Assembly (NCBI GenBank): GCA_030760725.1
Contig: JASWHV010000017.1
Location: forward strand, 7,914,959-7,978,958
Source: Neostapfia colusana
Lineage: Eukaryota > Streptophyta > Magnoliopsida > Poales > Poaceae
DNA: 64,000 nt
Direction of reading: 5' to 3'
This document shows, piece by piece, positions 9,062 to 19,916 of this stretch (the first letter of the stretch is position 1; every line of letters begins with the position of its first letter). The notes under the pieces were generated by a model. That model was not told the DNA's origin, did not search any database, and worked only from the letters and a program-made list of their open reading frames with translations. Position numbers and translations under genes: made by a program.

Positions 9062-11608
9062 ATGACCAAGCTTCCCTCAGCGGCAAGCTCTCCTCCCCCG
9101 CGTTCGCGGCGAACCGTGACCAGTGGGGAGTACATGTCGACGCACTCAGGACGGAGTGTGTCGGCGCAAGCTGGGAGCCAGCAGCCGACTCCGGCAACGC
9201 CGACTCCGGCAATGCAGGCTCCAACCAGCGTCAGATCTTCTGCAGCGTTGAGCGTACACCACGGGGGTGCGCTAGCTGCAGCAAGAGCGCTACTGCGCAA
9301 CCCACCTGCTGGGGACGTGCCTCATTCAGCGGCCCAGCAGTGGGTTTGCGAGGTAGACCGTCTCGTCGTCGCCGCCGCAAACCCTCGGTTTCGGCGAGGG
9401 CGACGCCCCAGCCAACCGGCTATGTCGCTGACGCGCACACCAACGGTTGACGGGCACATGACGGATTCCAGCTCCTCCAGGCTCCCGTCGACGGACCTGA
9501 GGACAGAGCTGGAACGGTGCCACTTGGGCCAGGATGCCCGGGTGTACCTCGAGCGGCGACGAGAAAGGCGTCGCAACCAAGAGGCTAGCGACAGCATGAC
9601 GTCAGGCTCGACCCTGCCTGAGGCGCAGACCTTCGCCATGCAATCTCTGCCCCAGGCATACGCCACGCAGCATATGCCACAACCATATGCACTGCAAACG
9701 GCGCCCCCGGTCTATGGCGCAGCCTTGCCCATACCGGGGTACACTGTGCCAGCAGCGAACCAAGTGTTCGCGGCACCGGTTCCTGCAGCAACAGGAGCAG
9801 GATGTGCGGCCCTGGCGCCCCACCTTCGCTTCGCGAGGTGGCCGCGCAAGTTTCGGCCGCACCTATCCGAGAAGTACGACGGCAGCGTCAACCCAGCGGA
9901 GTTTCTCCAAATCTACTCCACCGCCGTACTTGCCGCAGGAGGGGATGAGGCCGTCATAGCCAACTATTTCCCCGTCGCCTTGACCGGCCCAGCCCGGTCT
10001 TGGCTCATGAACCTACCCCAGGATTCCATAACCTCCTGGGGAGAGCTCTGCCGGCAGTTCGTCGCCAACTTCGGCAGTTCCTACACCTTGTCTGGCACGG
10101 AGCTCGACCTCCACGCCATCCAGCAACAACCAGGGGAGTCGCTGCGCTACTTCATCCAGCGATTCTCCCAGGTGCGGAACACCATCCCACAAATCCATAA
10201 CGCTTCTGTGGTGGTGGCGTTCCGACAAGGCGTTCGGGACAAGAAGATGCTCGAGAAGCTCGCGACTAGGGAGGTCCGCGATGTCTCGGAGCTCTTCAGC
10301 CTGGCGGACAAGTGTGCCAGAGCAGCCGAAGGGCGGAACTGGCACTCACTGCCAGCCTCCGAGCCAGGGGGGCAGCCAGGATCTGGCGCCGCATCCTATG
10401 GAAGCGGCAGGAAGATCAAAAACAGGGGCGGTGGCAAGATGAAACCGCCAGCCGCGGCCCCCGTTGCCGCAGCAGCGGCGCCCAGTGGAGCTCCGGGGCC
10501 GCGCCCCGACAAAAGGCCGCGACAATCACCGGCTCCAGACGGAGGCCAGGGCGAGCTATGCCCCGTGCACGGCACCAGTTACCATACTGCTGCCGAGTGC
10601 CGGGAAATCCAGAAGATCGCGGAGCGCTTCTGGAAGAGGAAGCAACTTCTAACTGATGCCCCACCCTACCGTCAAAGGGAGGGCAAGCAGAAGGTCGACG
10701 CCCCAGACGACGTCGACCACCAGGTGGAGTTCCAGGAGCTTCAGCGCGCCGTGAAGGCGGTGCACAATCATGAGAGCTCCAGTTCCAGTGATGACAAGCA
10801 CCGGAAGATGCTCTACATCATCTATGGTGGGTCCACTGACCCCTCGTCCCGAAGCGCGGCTAAGGCCTTGCCCCGAGCGGTAGCGCCGGTGGCTCCCCTC
10901 CCGAGTGCGGCACCGCACCTCAGGTGGATGGGAACCCCCATCAGATTCGATGCCACCGACTGCCCCAGGAACATGGCTGGGGCCGGCCAACTACCGCTCT
11001 TTGTGGCCCCCACCATCGCCAACGTAAAGATGTACAACGTTTTGGTGGATGGCGGGGCTGGACTGAACCTCATCAGTCGCGCAGCTTTCCAGAAGCTGCA
11101 GATCCCGATGGCCAAGCTCACCCCATCGAGCCCATTCTCAGGGGTAGGGCCGGGACAGGTCGTTCCCTACGGCCACATCAGCCTCCCGATGACCTTTGAG
11201 GCACCGGACAGCTATCGGACAGAGTACATTCTGTTCAACGTGGCGGAGATCGACCTCCCCTCCAACGCCATAATTGGCAGGCCAGCCCTGTACCGATTCA
11301 TGGCAGTAGCCCACTACGGCTACCTTGTCTTGAAGATGCCTACACCAACAGGCGTCCTCAAGATTCGTGGAGATCGTACTGCTGCAGTGTTAGCCTTGGA
11401 AAAGCTCCAAGCGCTTACAACAGCTAGAGCACCAACCCCAGGCAGTGCAGAACCAAACCGGCTCCACCAGAGTGCACGCCACCGTGCCTCTACCACAGCA
11501 CCCCATGTGCAACCCCTCGACGAGAGCGACGTCCCCTTGAGGCTCGTCCGAATCGACGCCGATGCCACCCAGACCACCCGGATAGCCGGGGGCCTGGATA
11601 GCAAATAG
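9062..11608 (+). CDS. Tat retrotransposon gag-protease
   Basis: This is an open frame of 849 codons from the first ATG; the frame is open upstream to about 9035 without an ATG. Gag packages element RNA and the aspartic protease cleaves the polyprotein. The gag core lies around residues 258-426 (SEKYDGSVNPAEF, ANYFPVALTGPARSW, KMLEKLATREV). A CX2HX4HX4C knuckle (CPVHGTSYHTAAEC) is near residue 500, typical of Tat elements. The protease motif is near 660 (VLVDGGAGLNLIS), with DGG in place of the usual DTG/DSG. The N-terminal 250 residues are Pro/Ala-rich and low in complexity. It ends in TAG just before RT homology begins, so a point stop may have split an original gag-pol frame. Confidence 0.85.
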   Translation: MTKLPSAASSPPPRSRRTVTSGEYMSTHSGRSVSAQAGSQQPTPATPTPAMQAPTSVRSSAALSVHHGGALAAARALLRNPPAGDVPHSAAQQWVCEVDRLVVAAANPRFRRGRRPSQPAMSLTRTPTVDGHMTDSSSSRLPSTDLRTELERCHLGQDARVYLERRRERRRNQEASDSMTSGSTLPEAQTFAMQSLPQAYATQHMPQPYALQTAPPVYGAALPIPGYTVPAANQVFAAPVPAATGAGCAALAPHLRFARWPRKFRPHLSEKYDGSVNPAEFLQIYSTAVLAAGGDEAVIANYFPVALTGPARSWLMNLPQDSITSWGELCRQFVANFGSSYTLSGTELDLHAIQQQPGESLRYFIQRFSQVRNTIPQIHNASVVVAFRQGVRDKKMLEKLATREVRDVSELFSLADKCARAAEGRNWHSLPASEPGGQPGSGAASYGSGRKIKNRGGGKMKPPAAAPVAAAAAPSGAPGPRPDKRPRQSPAPDGGQGELCPVHGTSYHTAAECREIQKIAERFWKRKQLLTDAPPYRQREGKQKVDAPDDVDHQVEFQELQRAVKAVHNHESSSSSDDKHRKMLYIIYGGSTDPSSRSAAKALPRAVAPVAPLPSAAPHLRWMGTPIRFDATDCPRNMAGAGQLPLFVAPTIANVKMYNVLVDGGAGLNLISRAAFQKLQIPMAKLTPSSPFSGVGPGQVVPYGHISLPMTFEAPDSYRTEYILFNVAEIDLPSNAIIGRPALYRFMAVAHYGYLVLKMPTPTGVLKIRGDRTAAVLALEKLQALTTARAPTPGSAEPNRLHQSARHRASTTAPHVQPLDESDVPLRLVRIDADATQTTRIAGGLDSK

Positions 11609-12590
11609 GAAGGCGCGCTCGTTACCTCCCTCCGGCACAATATCGATGTGTTTGCATGGCAGCCATCGCAGATGCCAGAGATCCCTAGGGAGGTGATTGG
11701 GCACCACCTAAAGGTCTTCCCCGACGCCCGGCCAGTCTGACAGAAGCCCCGCAAGCAGTCCACCGAGCAGCAAAGCCTCATCCGGGAAGAAATCAAGAAG
11801 CTGCTAGACGCTGGCTTCATACGGGAAGTCTGCCACCCCCGGTGGTTGGCGAACCCTGTTGTTGTCCCAAAGGCCGGCGGGAAGCTCCGGATGTGCATCG
11901 ACTACACCAGTCTCAATAAGAACCCTATGTCTAGAGAAGATGAAGAGCACACCCCCTTCATCACAGTAGACGGTCTGTACTGTTATGTCTCTATGCCTTA
12001 TGGCCTAAAGAACGCTATCCCTACCTTCATGCGTGCAATGCACAAGACCTTCGGAGAGCTGATAAGAGACTCAGTTGAGGTGTATGTCGATGACATTGTT
12101 GTTAAGGTCAGGCAGAGTTCATCCCTACTAGATAACCTGGCCTTAGTTTTCGTCTTTCCGATAAGTGTGTGTTCGGTGTATCCTCTGGAAAACCCTTAGG
12201 ATTCCTGGCCTCACACCGAGGAATTGAGGCTAACCCAGAGAAGATCAAAGCCATCGGCTTGAGGCGGCCCCCCGCCCACATCAAAGAAGTCCAGAAACTC
12301 ACGGGATGCCTAGCCGCGCTGAGTCGGTTTATACCGAGGTTAGCAAAGTGAGCGCTCCCCTTCTCTAAGCTCCTGCGCGAATCCGGCCCATTCGCTTGGA
12401 CAGACGAAGCAGAGGAAGCTCTCCAGGAGCTGAAGCAGCTCCTGATGACCATACTCGTAATGGTAGCCCCCGAGCCCGAAGAGCATCTGTTGCTCTACAT
12501 CACAGCGACGGCTGCAGTGGTGAGTATGATCCTCGTCGCAGAGCGGCCGGACCCCTCATCGCCGCAGCCTGCTCCGATATCGGGAAATAG
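11609..12590 (+). pseudogene. Tat reverse transcriptase, degenerate and internally deleted
   Basis: The RT reads EEIKKLLDAGFIREV, LRMCIDYTSLN, YCYVSMPYGLKNA and VEVYVDDIVVK (YVDD at about 12085), then the thumb/connection region (KLTGCLAALSRFIPRLAK, FAWTDEAEEALQEL). About 40 residues between the SLN block (about 11920) and the ITVDGLYCYV block (about 11960) are missing, including the first catalytic Asp. Stops occur near 11738 and 12350, and there is a frameshift near 12160. The enzyme cannot be active. Confidence 0.85.
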
Positions 12591-12595
12591 GCGCC

Positions 12596-12880
12596 AGGAA
12601 ACCCCTGAGGTCCAAGACGACCCCCGGGTCTCCGAGGCAACCCCCCGGAGGTCCAAAACGGACCGCGGACCCCCGAAACAACCTTCCGGAGGACCAGCAG
12701 GACCTCCCGGAGGTGCAACGGGACCCCCCGGAGGTCCAACAGAACCTCCCGGATGTCCAACGGGACCTCCCGTAGCTCCCAGGAAATCAGCGGGACCTCC
12801 CGGAGGTCCAAGACAGCCTGGGGGCCTTCGAGTATCAGCTCCCGTCGGCCTCCCTGGGCCCACCCACCTCCCGCGGGCCT
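12596..12880 (+). repeat. GC-rich Pro/Gly repeat between RT and RNase H
   Basis: Short direct repeats built on CCCGGAGGTCC and AACGGGACC are read in one frame as GPPGGATGPPGGPTEPPG-like sequence. Here the RT connection region of related elements would run straight towards RNase H. The open frame through it (12445-12882) is continuous with RT upstream. Confidence 0.75.
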
Positions 12881-12884
12881 GAGC

Positions 12885-13760
12885 CACGGATGGGGATATC
12901 TCTGACCTAGGAAGGAGGGTTCGGACCATCCGGAGGCCTGTCTACTTCATCAGCGAGGTCCTCCATGACGCCAAGACAAGGTACCTGGAGGTACATAAGC
13001 TGCTGTATGAAGTGCTCGTGGCGTCCAGGAAGCTCCGCCACTGCTGCCAAGCACACCGGGCCTCAGTGGCCACCTCCTACCCGCTGAAGGCTATCCTCCA
13101 CAACCCCCACGCGACGGGCGATGCCACCAAATGGGCAGCGGAGCTACCGGAGTTTGAGCTAGACTTCCTTCCTCGTCACGCAGTCAACAGCCAAGCACTG
13201 GCTGACTTCGTGGCTGAGTGGACGCCAACGCAGGCTGACCCAGGGGGCCATGAAGACGGTGAACCAGGGCCCTGAGATCTGGCCTTCACCGGGCCTTACT
13301 GGACGCTCTTCTTCAACGGCTCCTCGCGAAAGCAGAGGGGCGGTGCTGGCGTACTGCTCCTCATGCCATCGGGGGAGCAGTCTGGGTATATGGTGCGTCT
13401 CAATTCCAAGGCAACCAACAACATGGCAGAGTATGAAGCACTCATCTTTGACCTAAAGACAGCCCTGTCTCTAGGCGCTCGCTAGTTGTTGGCACAAGGC
13501 GACTCCCAGCTAGTTATCAAGCAAGTTAAGGGTGAATGCTCCTGCAGTGACCCACAGCTAGCTACTCATCTGCTTTATGTGCAGATGGTGGAGAAAGACT
13601 TCCTCGCCTTGGACATGCGTCACGTACCGCGCGCTGGCAAGGCCGCAGCTGACGACCTCTCAACGAAAGCCCCCACCGGAGCCCCTGTGTCCGAAGGAGT
13701 CTTCGAGAGGATGTTGCTGCGGCCCACAGCCCGGCCCGCCGAGCCGAGCGAAGGGGGCTA
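12885..13760 (+). pseudogene. Tat RNase H region including archaeal-like RNase H
   Basis: The order is the remnant of the original RNase H (TRYLEVHKLLYEVLVASRKLRH, FLPRHAVNSQALADFVAEW), then the additional archaeal-type RNase H acquired by Tat elements (FNGSSRKQR, NNMAEYEALIF, LAQGDSQLVIKQVKGEC, HVPRAGKAAADDLS). The first DG of the domain reads NG, a catalytic-site change. Stops occur near 13273 and 13483. The region removes RNA from RNA-DNA hybrids in intact relatives; this copy is broken. Confidence 0.85.
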
Positions 13761-14385
13761 GACCAGCACCTCGAAGCTGGCGGTCCCGGCGGCCCTGCAG
13801 CCATGGACGCCGCCAAGGATCATCAGCGTCACTGGGGACTCTGTGCAACCCAGCGCTCAAGATCCAGACGCTCAAGTCAGACCCGATGCATGGATCACGG
13901 AGATCCGGGACTACTTGAAAGACAATATCCTCCCTGATGAACGTGTATCCGCTGAACGGATCGTGCGTATGGCTAAGAGACACGCGTTGGTAGAAGGGGA
14001 TCTCTACCGACGCGGCGCCAACCGCGTCCTATTGCGGTGCATAACCCAAGGGGAAGGCTGTGACTTGCCCGCTGAGATCCATGGAGGCGAATGTGGGAGT
14101 CACTCTTCCTCACGCACGCTTGTCGGTAAAGCCTTCCGGGATGGCTTCTACTAGCCAACAACACTCCAGGATGCCGTCAAGCTGGTCGAGAACTGCAAGG
14201 CGTGCCTGTTCCACGCCAAGCAGATCCATACACCGGCTTGGACTGTACAGATGATCCCACCCACATGGCCATTTGTCGTACAGGGGCTGGACATCCTAGG
14301 ACCTGGGACCATTCCCAGAACCGAGGATGGGGACCTGCTCCCGAACCCTCGGAACACAGGACACCTCCGTAAGTTCTACCCCTAG
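13761..14385 (+). pseudogene. Tat integrase with catalytic core deleted
   Basis: The N-terminal zinc-binding region is present (EIHGGECGSH to CKACLFHAKQ, an HHCC arrangement). The first strand of the core follows (WPFVVQGLDILGP at about 14265-14300), and then the frame jumps to the usual end of Tat pol (HLRKFYP, stop at about 14383). The DDE catalytic triad is therefore missing. A stop interrupts at about 14152. Confidence 0.82.
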
Positions 14386-15548
14386 AGCAACAATAGGACA
14401 GACTCTTCTTTTTATAATAAATTCCATAAAGTCCAGGAACAGTGCTCGGAGCAGCTAAGCCTCAGGGGGCGGTCCAGGACTACGTTCAGCTTCGCCTGGT
14501 TCCGTCCCCAAGCGCGTAGAGTCTTGCTTCCCTTCTTAATGAGGCGGGTCGTGGCCTCCATACTTAGCCTGCCTTCCTCCTATGGAAATTTATATGAAAA
14601 GAAACCTGTCCCACGTTGCTCTTCTTTGGTGCTCATTTAATTTACTTATTAAATTTTTATGACTGCACTTCTAGCGCATGCTCACCATGCGCTCAGCTCC
14701 CTCTTCTCATTCTCACCTTTAGTCGACATTTGCTGCCCTACCAAAGGCGGTTGCGTTGGAGGTACCTGCCGATATCCAGGGGGACCCCGAGCTCCCGGCA
14801 CTTCGTGCACGGTAGTCCCCAAGCACCGTATAAGTGGACAGGGACCGTAAGCCAAATAAGACTATGAGATAGAGGGGGGGAGCCCCCAAGGAGAATTACG
14901 TTTCCCTTACTTGTGTGCAGGACCTCTCGACCTCAGCTCCCCACAGGAGTATGGTAGGTACATCCATCCAATGGAATGCACCTACCAGGGGGCCGCTACG
15001 GGATCGCACAAGACCGAAACCCCAAGGTAAGACCAAAGAACCTAGACCTCACCACTTCCGCAGGGGCGAGACCCGAAGGTCCCACGTGTCCAGCGGGGCC
15101 GGACCTCCACCTCCTTGAGGGGGAGCTCCGGGCCCGCCACGTGGCCTACAGAAGCCGGACCTCCTCCCTCCGCGGGGAGAGGTCCGAGGGCTCCACGTGC
15201 CCCGCAAGCCCGGACCTCCCCTCAGAGGGGAGCTCCGGGCCCGCCACGTGGCTAGCAGGCCTGGACCCCCCCCCATTCTCATGGGGCGGGTCCTGGAGAC
15301 CTCCGGGGCCCTTAATATACAGTAAGGACCCGGGGAAGATGTCTATGCAGAGCTTCAAGATTGGTCAAGGCCTCTGAGTACCTTGCGGAGCTAAGGGCTC
15401 GGCCAAGTAAAACCAAGAAGAAGACTAAGACATGCAGACACAGAAGGAAACATGAGTCTGTTCATACAAGGCTCCACGAGCTCGGCTATAGACTCAACAA
15501 AAATAAAAAAAAGGAGGTACAGGGCCTTGTGGCCACGGGGGCAGATGC
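14386..15548 (+). other. Non-coding spacer of outer Tat element with internal LTR-like repeats
   Basis: There is no coding signal. At about 15058-15260 the sequence repeats the GC-rich LTR U3 motif (GGGCCGGACCTCC, GAGCTCCGGGCCCGCCACGTGG) three times. Part of U3 has therefore been copied into the interior, or the U3 repeats derive from here. A purine tract (GATAGAGGGGGGGAG) is at about 14868. Confidence 0.6.
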
Positions 15549-18394
15549 CTAAGAGTCCCCGGACTCCTGTTGGAACCTAGAGGCCACAAGGGCAGCTACG
15601 TCCTCGACCTCGGCCCTGGCAGCTTCCTCCCGCTCGGCAACGGGTCCTAGATGGACTGGCCCCAGAGAAAAGGAAGGGTATTGGCTCCGGAAGCACGCCA
15701 GTACGTGCATAGCGACCTCCTTCGCTAGGCCCCGTCCTTCAACTTCAAGCTCATCGGCAATCACCGCTTCGAGCCGACCCAGCTTGTCGCCGATGGACTC
15801 AAGTGCCGGGATTGCTTCGGACATCTGCCGCGCCGGAGCCTCCATCCGCACAGGGCTAAAACCAAGAGGAGCCAAGGCGTACTCCGCCTTGGCAATAAAG
15901 CCCGAGACCGCCTGGGCCTCGGTAGACCGCAAAGACTGGAGCTTCTCTACGTCTTGGCGAGCCGCCAGCTCACGATCCATCGCCGCCTGGTGCTCCTAGG
16001 AGAACTGCTCCTCCCTCGCGGCAGCAGCCGACTCACGGAGCTCCAGCTCCTCGGTCCGAGCCCTCAGCTCCCCCACTTTGGCTTTCAGCCGGGCGGTGGT
16101 CTTCTCCTCCTCGGCCGCTGCAGTGCGTTCCCGATCGGCGGCGGCGCACTCTCGACGAGCTACCTGCAGCCGCAACTCCTCTGCGGTGGCAGAACGCTCC
16201 TCGGCTTTGGCTTCAACATGGGCCAGGGCCTCGCGGTAGGAAGCACGAAGCCGCCGGGTCTCTGACTCCAAGCGGCTAATGGCCTTCTTCTGAGTGTCAA
16301 GCAGAGCACTCATGGCCTCAAATCTTGACTGCCTCGAGTCAAGATCCGCCCTAGCCTCCTAGGCCCGCTGCTGCCAGCTGAGAAGGCATTCCCTCTCCGG
16401 TCAGCGCCCCCTGCTCCTGCTCGAAGGCGGCCTGGAGCTGTCGGGCGCTGGTCTGGACATGCCCCAAGGCATCCCACACGGGCGCCGGGACAGAGGGGGC
16501 AGGAGTCACGCACCTGACCCCCCCTGTTGAGTCTAAGACCGGCGGAGGCGCCGGTGCCTCAGCAACCGGAGTGGGACGCTGTCCTAAGGAAGCCAGGGGG
16601 CCAGCAGGTGCGCCTGCAGCGGCCCTCCCAGTCTCAGGACCGGATTTCTGGGCTAGTAAAGGAGGGCAGACAGGTGCGGATGCGGCCACCGCGGAGGGTG
16701 AACTCGCCGGCACGGAGGAAGCCCCCGTCGACTTGGGGGCCATGGGAGCCACCACGGTTCCCAGATGCTGAGGCGCGGAGCCTCTGTCGGTTGGAGACGG
16801 CCGGGTAAGAGGCCCGCCTCCGGCAGCAGGTCGCTCCCTGCAAGAAAAGAAAGCTCTCAGGCTAAGAGAGGAGACGAGAACGCTGCTCCTACAAGCCAAA
16901 GGGAGCAACACTTACTGGGCGACATGAGCGCTCCAACGGGCTTGTGGCCCCGGCCTCTGGGTCGTAGTTGAACCGCCAGGACTTGCGGCTGGAACGGTCG
17001 TGGGACGTGGCGCCTGGACCCCCGGCGCACTCCCCGGCGTCGCCCCACCAGCATCCGTCCTAGAAGCCCTTCCGCTTGAGGAAGGATGACGAGGCGCTTG
17101 GGGTTCTTCGGACTGCCGCTGTCCGGGGAGAGACCGGTAGGGGTGGGACACCCGGGGCCTCTTCGGGTCGCCACCTGATGGACCAGCACCCCCGGGAGAT
17201 GGGTGCAAGGGTGCTCCGGCACCCTGACTCGGCGCAGGTGGCGCCCTCGGAGGAGACCGGGCGCGTTTCTTCTCTGGATGCCCGGGGGCCGGCTCCTTCC
17301 CCTTCCCCTTGTCAGCGGCTTGAGTTCCGTCGGCTCTTGGGACGGGTTGGCCAGCAACAGACGCCTCGCGCCCCAATCCGGAGCGCTCGGTTCCTGGGAT
17401 CGAGATACCCCGGAAGTCATCCCCGACCTGCCGGATGGCGATCCCAATGTCGTCGAGGTTCGGCATCTTCCACAGGAGCTCTGACCTCCTCTGTGGCTCC
17501 AAGAAGAGGGGGGTGGCAGAGGACAGAAGGGCGGGGTCGCCGCTAGGAATGAAGTCACCGCACACCTTGCCCACCATCTCGTACAGCTCCTCGTCGGAGG
17601 GATCAGAGTCGGGGCCCTCTCCAGCCTGGTACAGTCCTGCTCGCCAGTATAGTACACGTTGGGCGACTGCGCTGTTGCAAGGGTGCAATACGGCGTGACG
17701 TGAAGTCCATCAGCACCATCAGGGACATTAGCCCCTCGTCGGCCAAGAACCGGATCCGCTCCAAGACCGGGACGTACTCCCGCTCCAACTCTGGGACCTC
17801 CTCCCAGAAGTGACGATCGGTGGTTGGGCCAGCGGTCGGGAGTTGTAGGCGATCGTGCTCGTCGGTCTGCACTACCACCCAGCTCTCCCTCCAGTTTTCC
17901 CACCTGGACGCGCTGAAAGGCAGAAGGTACCCAGAGACCTTTGGGTCCTTGCAGCGATGCTGGAAGTAGTACGCCCCCATCTGGGTCTTTGAGCCGCGCC
18001 CAGTCGTCCGCAACACAAAGAAGTAGTGAAAGAGTGTCACAGACGCATGCACCCCCACGAACATCTCGCGGAAGTGGACGAAGACAGCGGTCATTGCAAA
18101 GGAATTGGGAGAGAGGTGGTGGAGCTGGAGCCCGTACGTCTCCAGCAAAGTGACAAAGAAGGAAGAAATTGGCAGGACAAACCCCGCCAGGGCATAGGCA
18201 GTGAAGAAGACCATCTCCCCCTTTTCCGGGAGCACGGGGAGAGATCCTCGGTGGAGCCGGCGTTTCTGTTCCTCCATGTGCCAGCCCAGGAGCCTGCGCA
18301 CTGACCCAAGCTCGGAGGAACGAACGAGACGCATCGGGAGCAAGTTGGAAGCCATGACGAAGGAGAGCTCAAGGACAGGAAAGCTGAGGCGCAA
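15549..18394 (-). pseudogene. Antisense ORF of Tat element (putative gypsy-type 'transposase_28' family plus coiled coil), with intron
   Basis: It is read on the minus strand, opposite to gag-pol. The first part (from the ATG at 18394 or 18355) contains GWHMEEQKRRL, FVLPISSFFVTLLETYGLQLHHLSPNS (written here only in part as a landmark) and FREMFVGVHAS, the pattern of the domain Pfam calls a putative gypsy-type transposon protein. A Pro/Ser-rich linker follows (17300-16920). A GT-AG intron of 78 bp at 16838-16915 joins two open frames in phase. The C-terminal part (15549-16320) is an Ala/Glu/Arg-rich coiled coil (RLESETRRLRASYREAL). Frameshifts near 17690 and 16400, and stops near 16362 and 15998, break this copy. 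Its function is unknown; such antisense ORFs are described from Tat elements. Confidence 0.75.
16838..16915 (-). other. Predicted intron of the antisense ORF
   Basis: On the minus strand the donor is CA/GTAAGTG and the acceptor TTCTTTTCTTGCAG/GGAG, with a pyrimidine-rich stretch before AG. Unspliced, the frame stops at the TAA inside the donor. Spliced, CA plus G restores a Gln codon and enters a frame that stays open for more than 150 codons. Confidence 0.65.
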
Positions 18395-18850
18395 GAGTTC
18401 AAGGGAAGAACGAGCGCTAGGAAATGCGAAGGGAAGCCGCGATGCGGGTGAGATCCCCTTTTAAAACTTTTCAGGAACGATTCAAGGTGATTCGAAAATC
18501 TTCGAATACATCGCATCGGCGACCGCATTGGCTCCAAGACCGGGCTCCGATGATAGGTGGACCCGTGCCGCCCAGTTGAAGCGGTGGGTCAAGGAGTCAG
18601 TCTCCCAAGAAGACAAGCCGGCAAGGCACTTCAGCGGTTCCGGAAGAAAGCGCTGCGACGTACAGAAGTGGCAGCCTTGGGAACCGCCGCAGTAAAGGCA
18701 ACCATCAAGTGGGCGCACGCTCCCACGATCCCGCGACTGTTCATGCTCCGGCAGCGGCCAATGCGAGACTTAGAGAAAGTGCGCAGAACAGAAGAGACGG
18801 AGGTCCCACCTCGGGCTCGCTATCTCCCCCGAGATGGGCCCACGGGCCAC

Positions 18851-19911
18851 TGTCGGTACCCGCGATATGGGGTACCCCCGCGCACAGGGGAAAATGCCTA
18901 AGGAACTCGCCCTTCTCCGCAGGGAGAGCTCCGAAGGCGCCACGTGTCCAGCGGGGCCGGACCTCCGTCTCCTCAGAGGAGAGCTCCGGGCTCGCCACGT
19001 GGCCTGCAGAAGTCGAACCTCCCCCCTCCGCGTGGGAGAGGTCCGAAGGCGCCACATGTCCAGCGGGACCGGACCTCCCTCCCCTCAGAGGAGAGCTCCG
19101 GGCCCGCCACATGGCCGACAGAGGACGGACCTCCCCCTCCGCGGGGAGAGGTCCGAAGGCTCCACGTGACCTGCGGGGCCGGACCCCCTCTCCTCTGAGG
19201 AGGGCTCCGGACCCGCCACGTGTCCAGCAGAACAGTACTGCCTGCCCCCGAGCGGTAGGCAGCGGGCGTAAAGACGCTCCATACCTTGCTCGTACAAGGT
19301 ATTCAAGGCCCGCGCCTTCCCAAGACGCGGAGACGCGGAGCACGCCTCTGTCAGGTGCCGTTGCGCCCAGTCGCATCACAGACTGGCGTGCGGTGTCAGA
19401 GCCTGCCAGCCAATAAACGCAGCGACAAGACATCCCATGCCGCTCCCGCCGTCATCAACCACTACGACTAGCATGCGGCATGGGCAGGGCGGCAAGACGA
19501 AGACTCAGAAGCCTTCGCCAAAGACAACTACCGGCATAACTGCAGATACGGTAGATGACAGACAATCTCCCCGGGACCACCTGTCGAGTCCCGGGCCCCC
19601 CTTGTAAGCCACCCGAGCCTTGGACTATAAAAGCCTTGGGTAGGCGACGTTAGCAAGGGTTCGCACTCCAGCAACTCATACGCTAGACATCAGTCATCCC
19701 CAAGCTCAGAACTCCGGTTCTGAGCAACGAGCACCTCAGCTCACCGTGGACGTAGGGTTTTACGCTCCGCCGGCCCGAACCACGTAAAACCCGTCGTGTC
19801 AAGCTCTTCCTAATTCGTCCATACGCTCAAGCTTTCCGCAAGTGACTAGCCCCTCTGAAAAAGAACCTCCACGGGCTGCCCAGTGCAGGTCCGAGGGAAG
19901 TGTCGACCATA
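18851..19911 (+). repeat. 3' LTR of outer Tat element
   Basis: It begins TGTCGGTACC, with TATAAAAG at 19626-19633. Compared with the 5' copy it lacks about 14 bp near 19728 and the last several bases. It ends GTCGACCATA and is followed directly by the TSD GTTGC. Confidence 0.92.
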
Positions 19912-19916
19912 GTTGC

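Larger units (their letters stand above)
1053..19911 (+). mobile_element. Outer Tat-lineage Ty3/gypsy retrotransposon
   Basis: The element starts TGTCGGTACC at 1053 and its 3' LTR ends at 19911. Both sides carry the 5-bp duplication GTTGC (1048-1052 and 19912-19916). Layout: 5' LTR (split), gag-protease, RT, archaeal-like RNase H, truncated integrase, non-coding region, antisense ORF, 3' LTR. The Tat assignment rests on the extra RNase H (TNNMAEYEAL, QGDSQLVIKQV), the CX2HX4HX4C knuckle and the antisense ORF, all known for this lineage. RT and integrase carry deletions, so it cannot move on its own. Its 3' LTR lacks the last few bases and ends in TA rather than CA. Confidence 0.9.
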
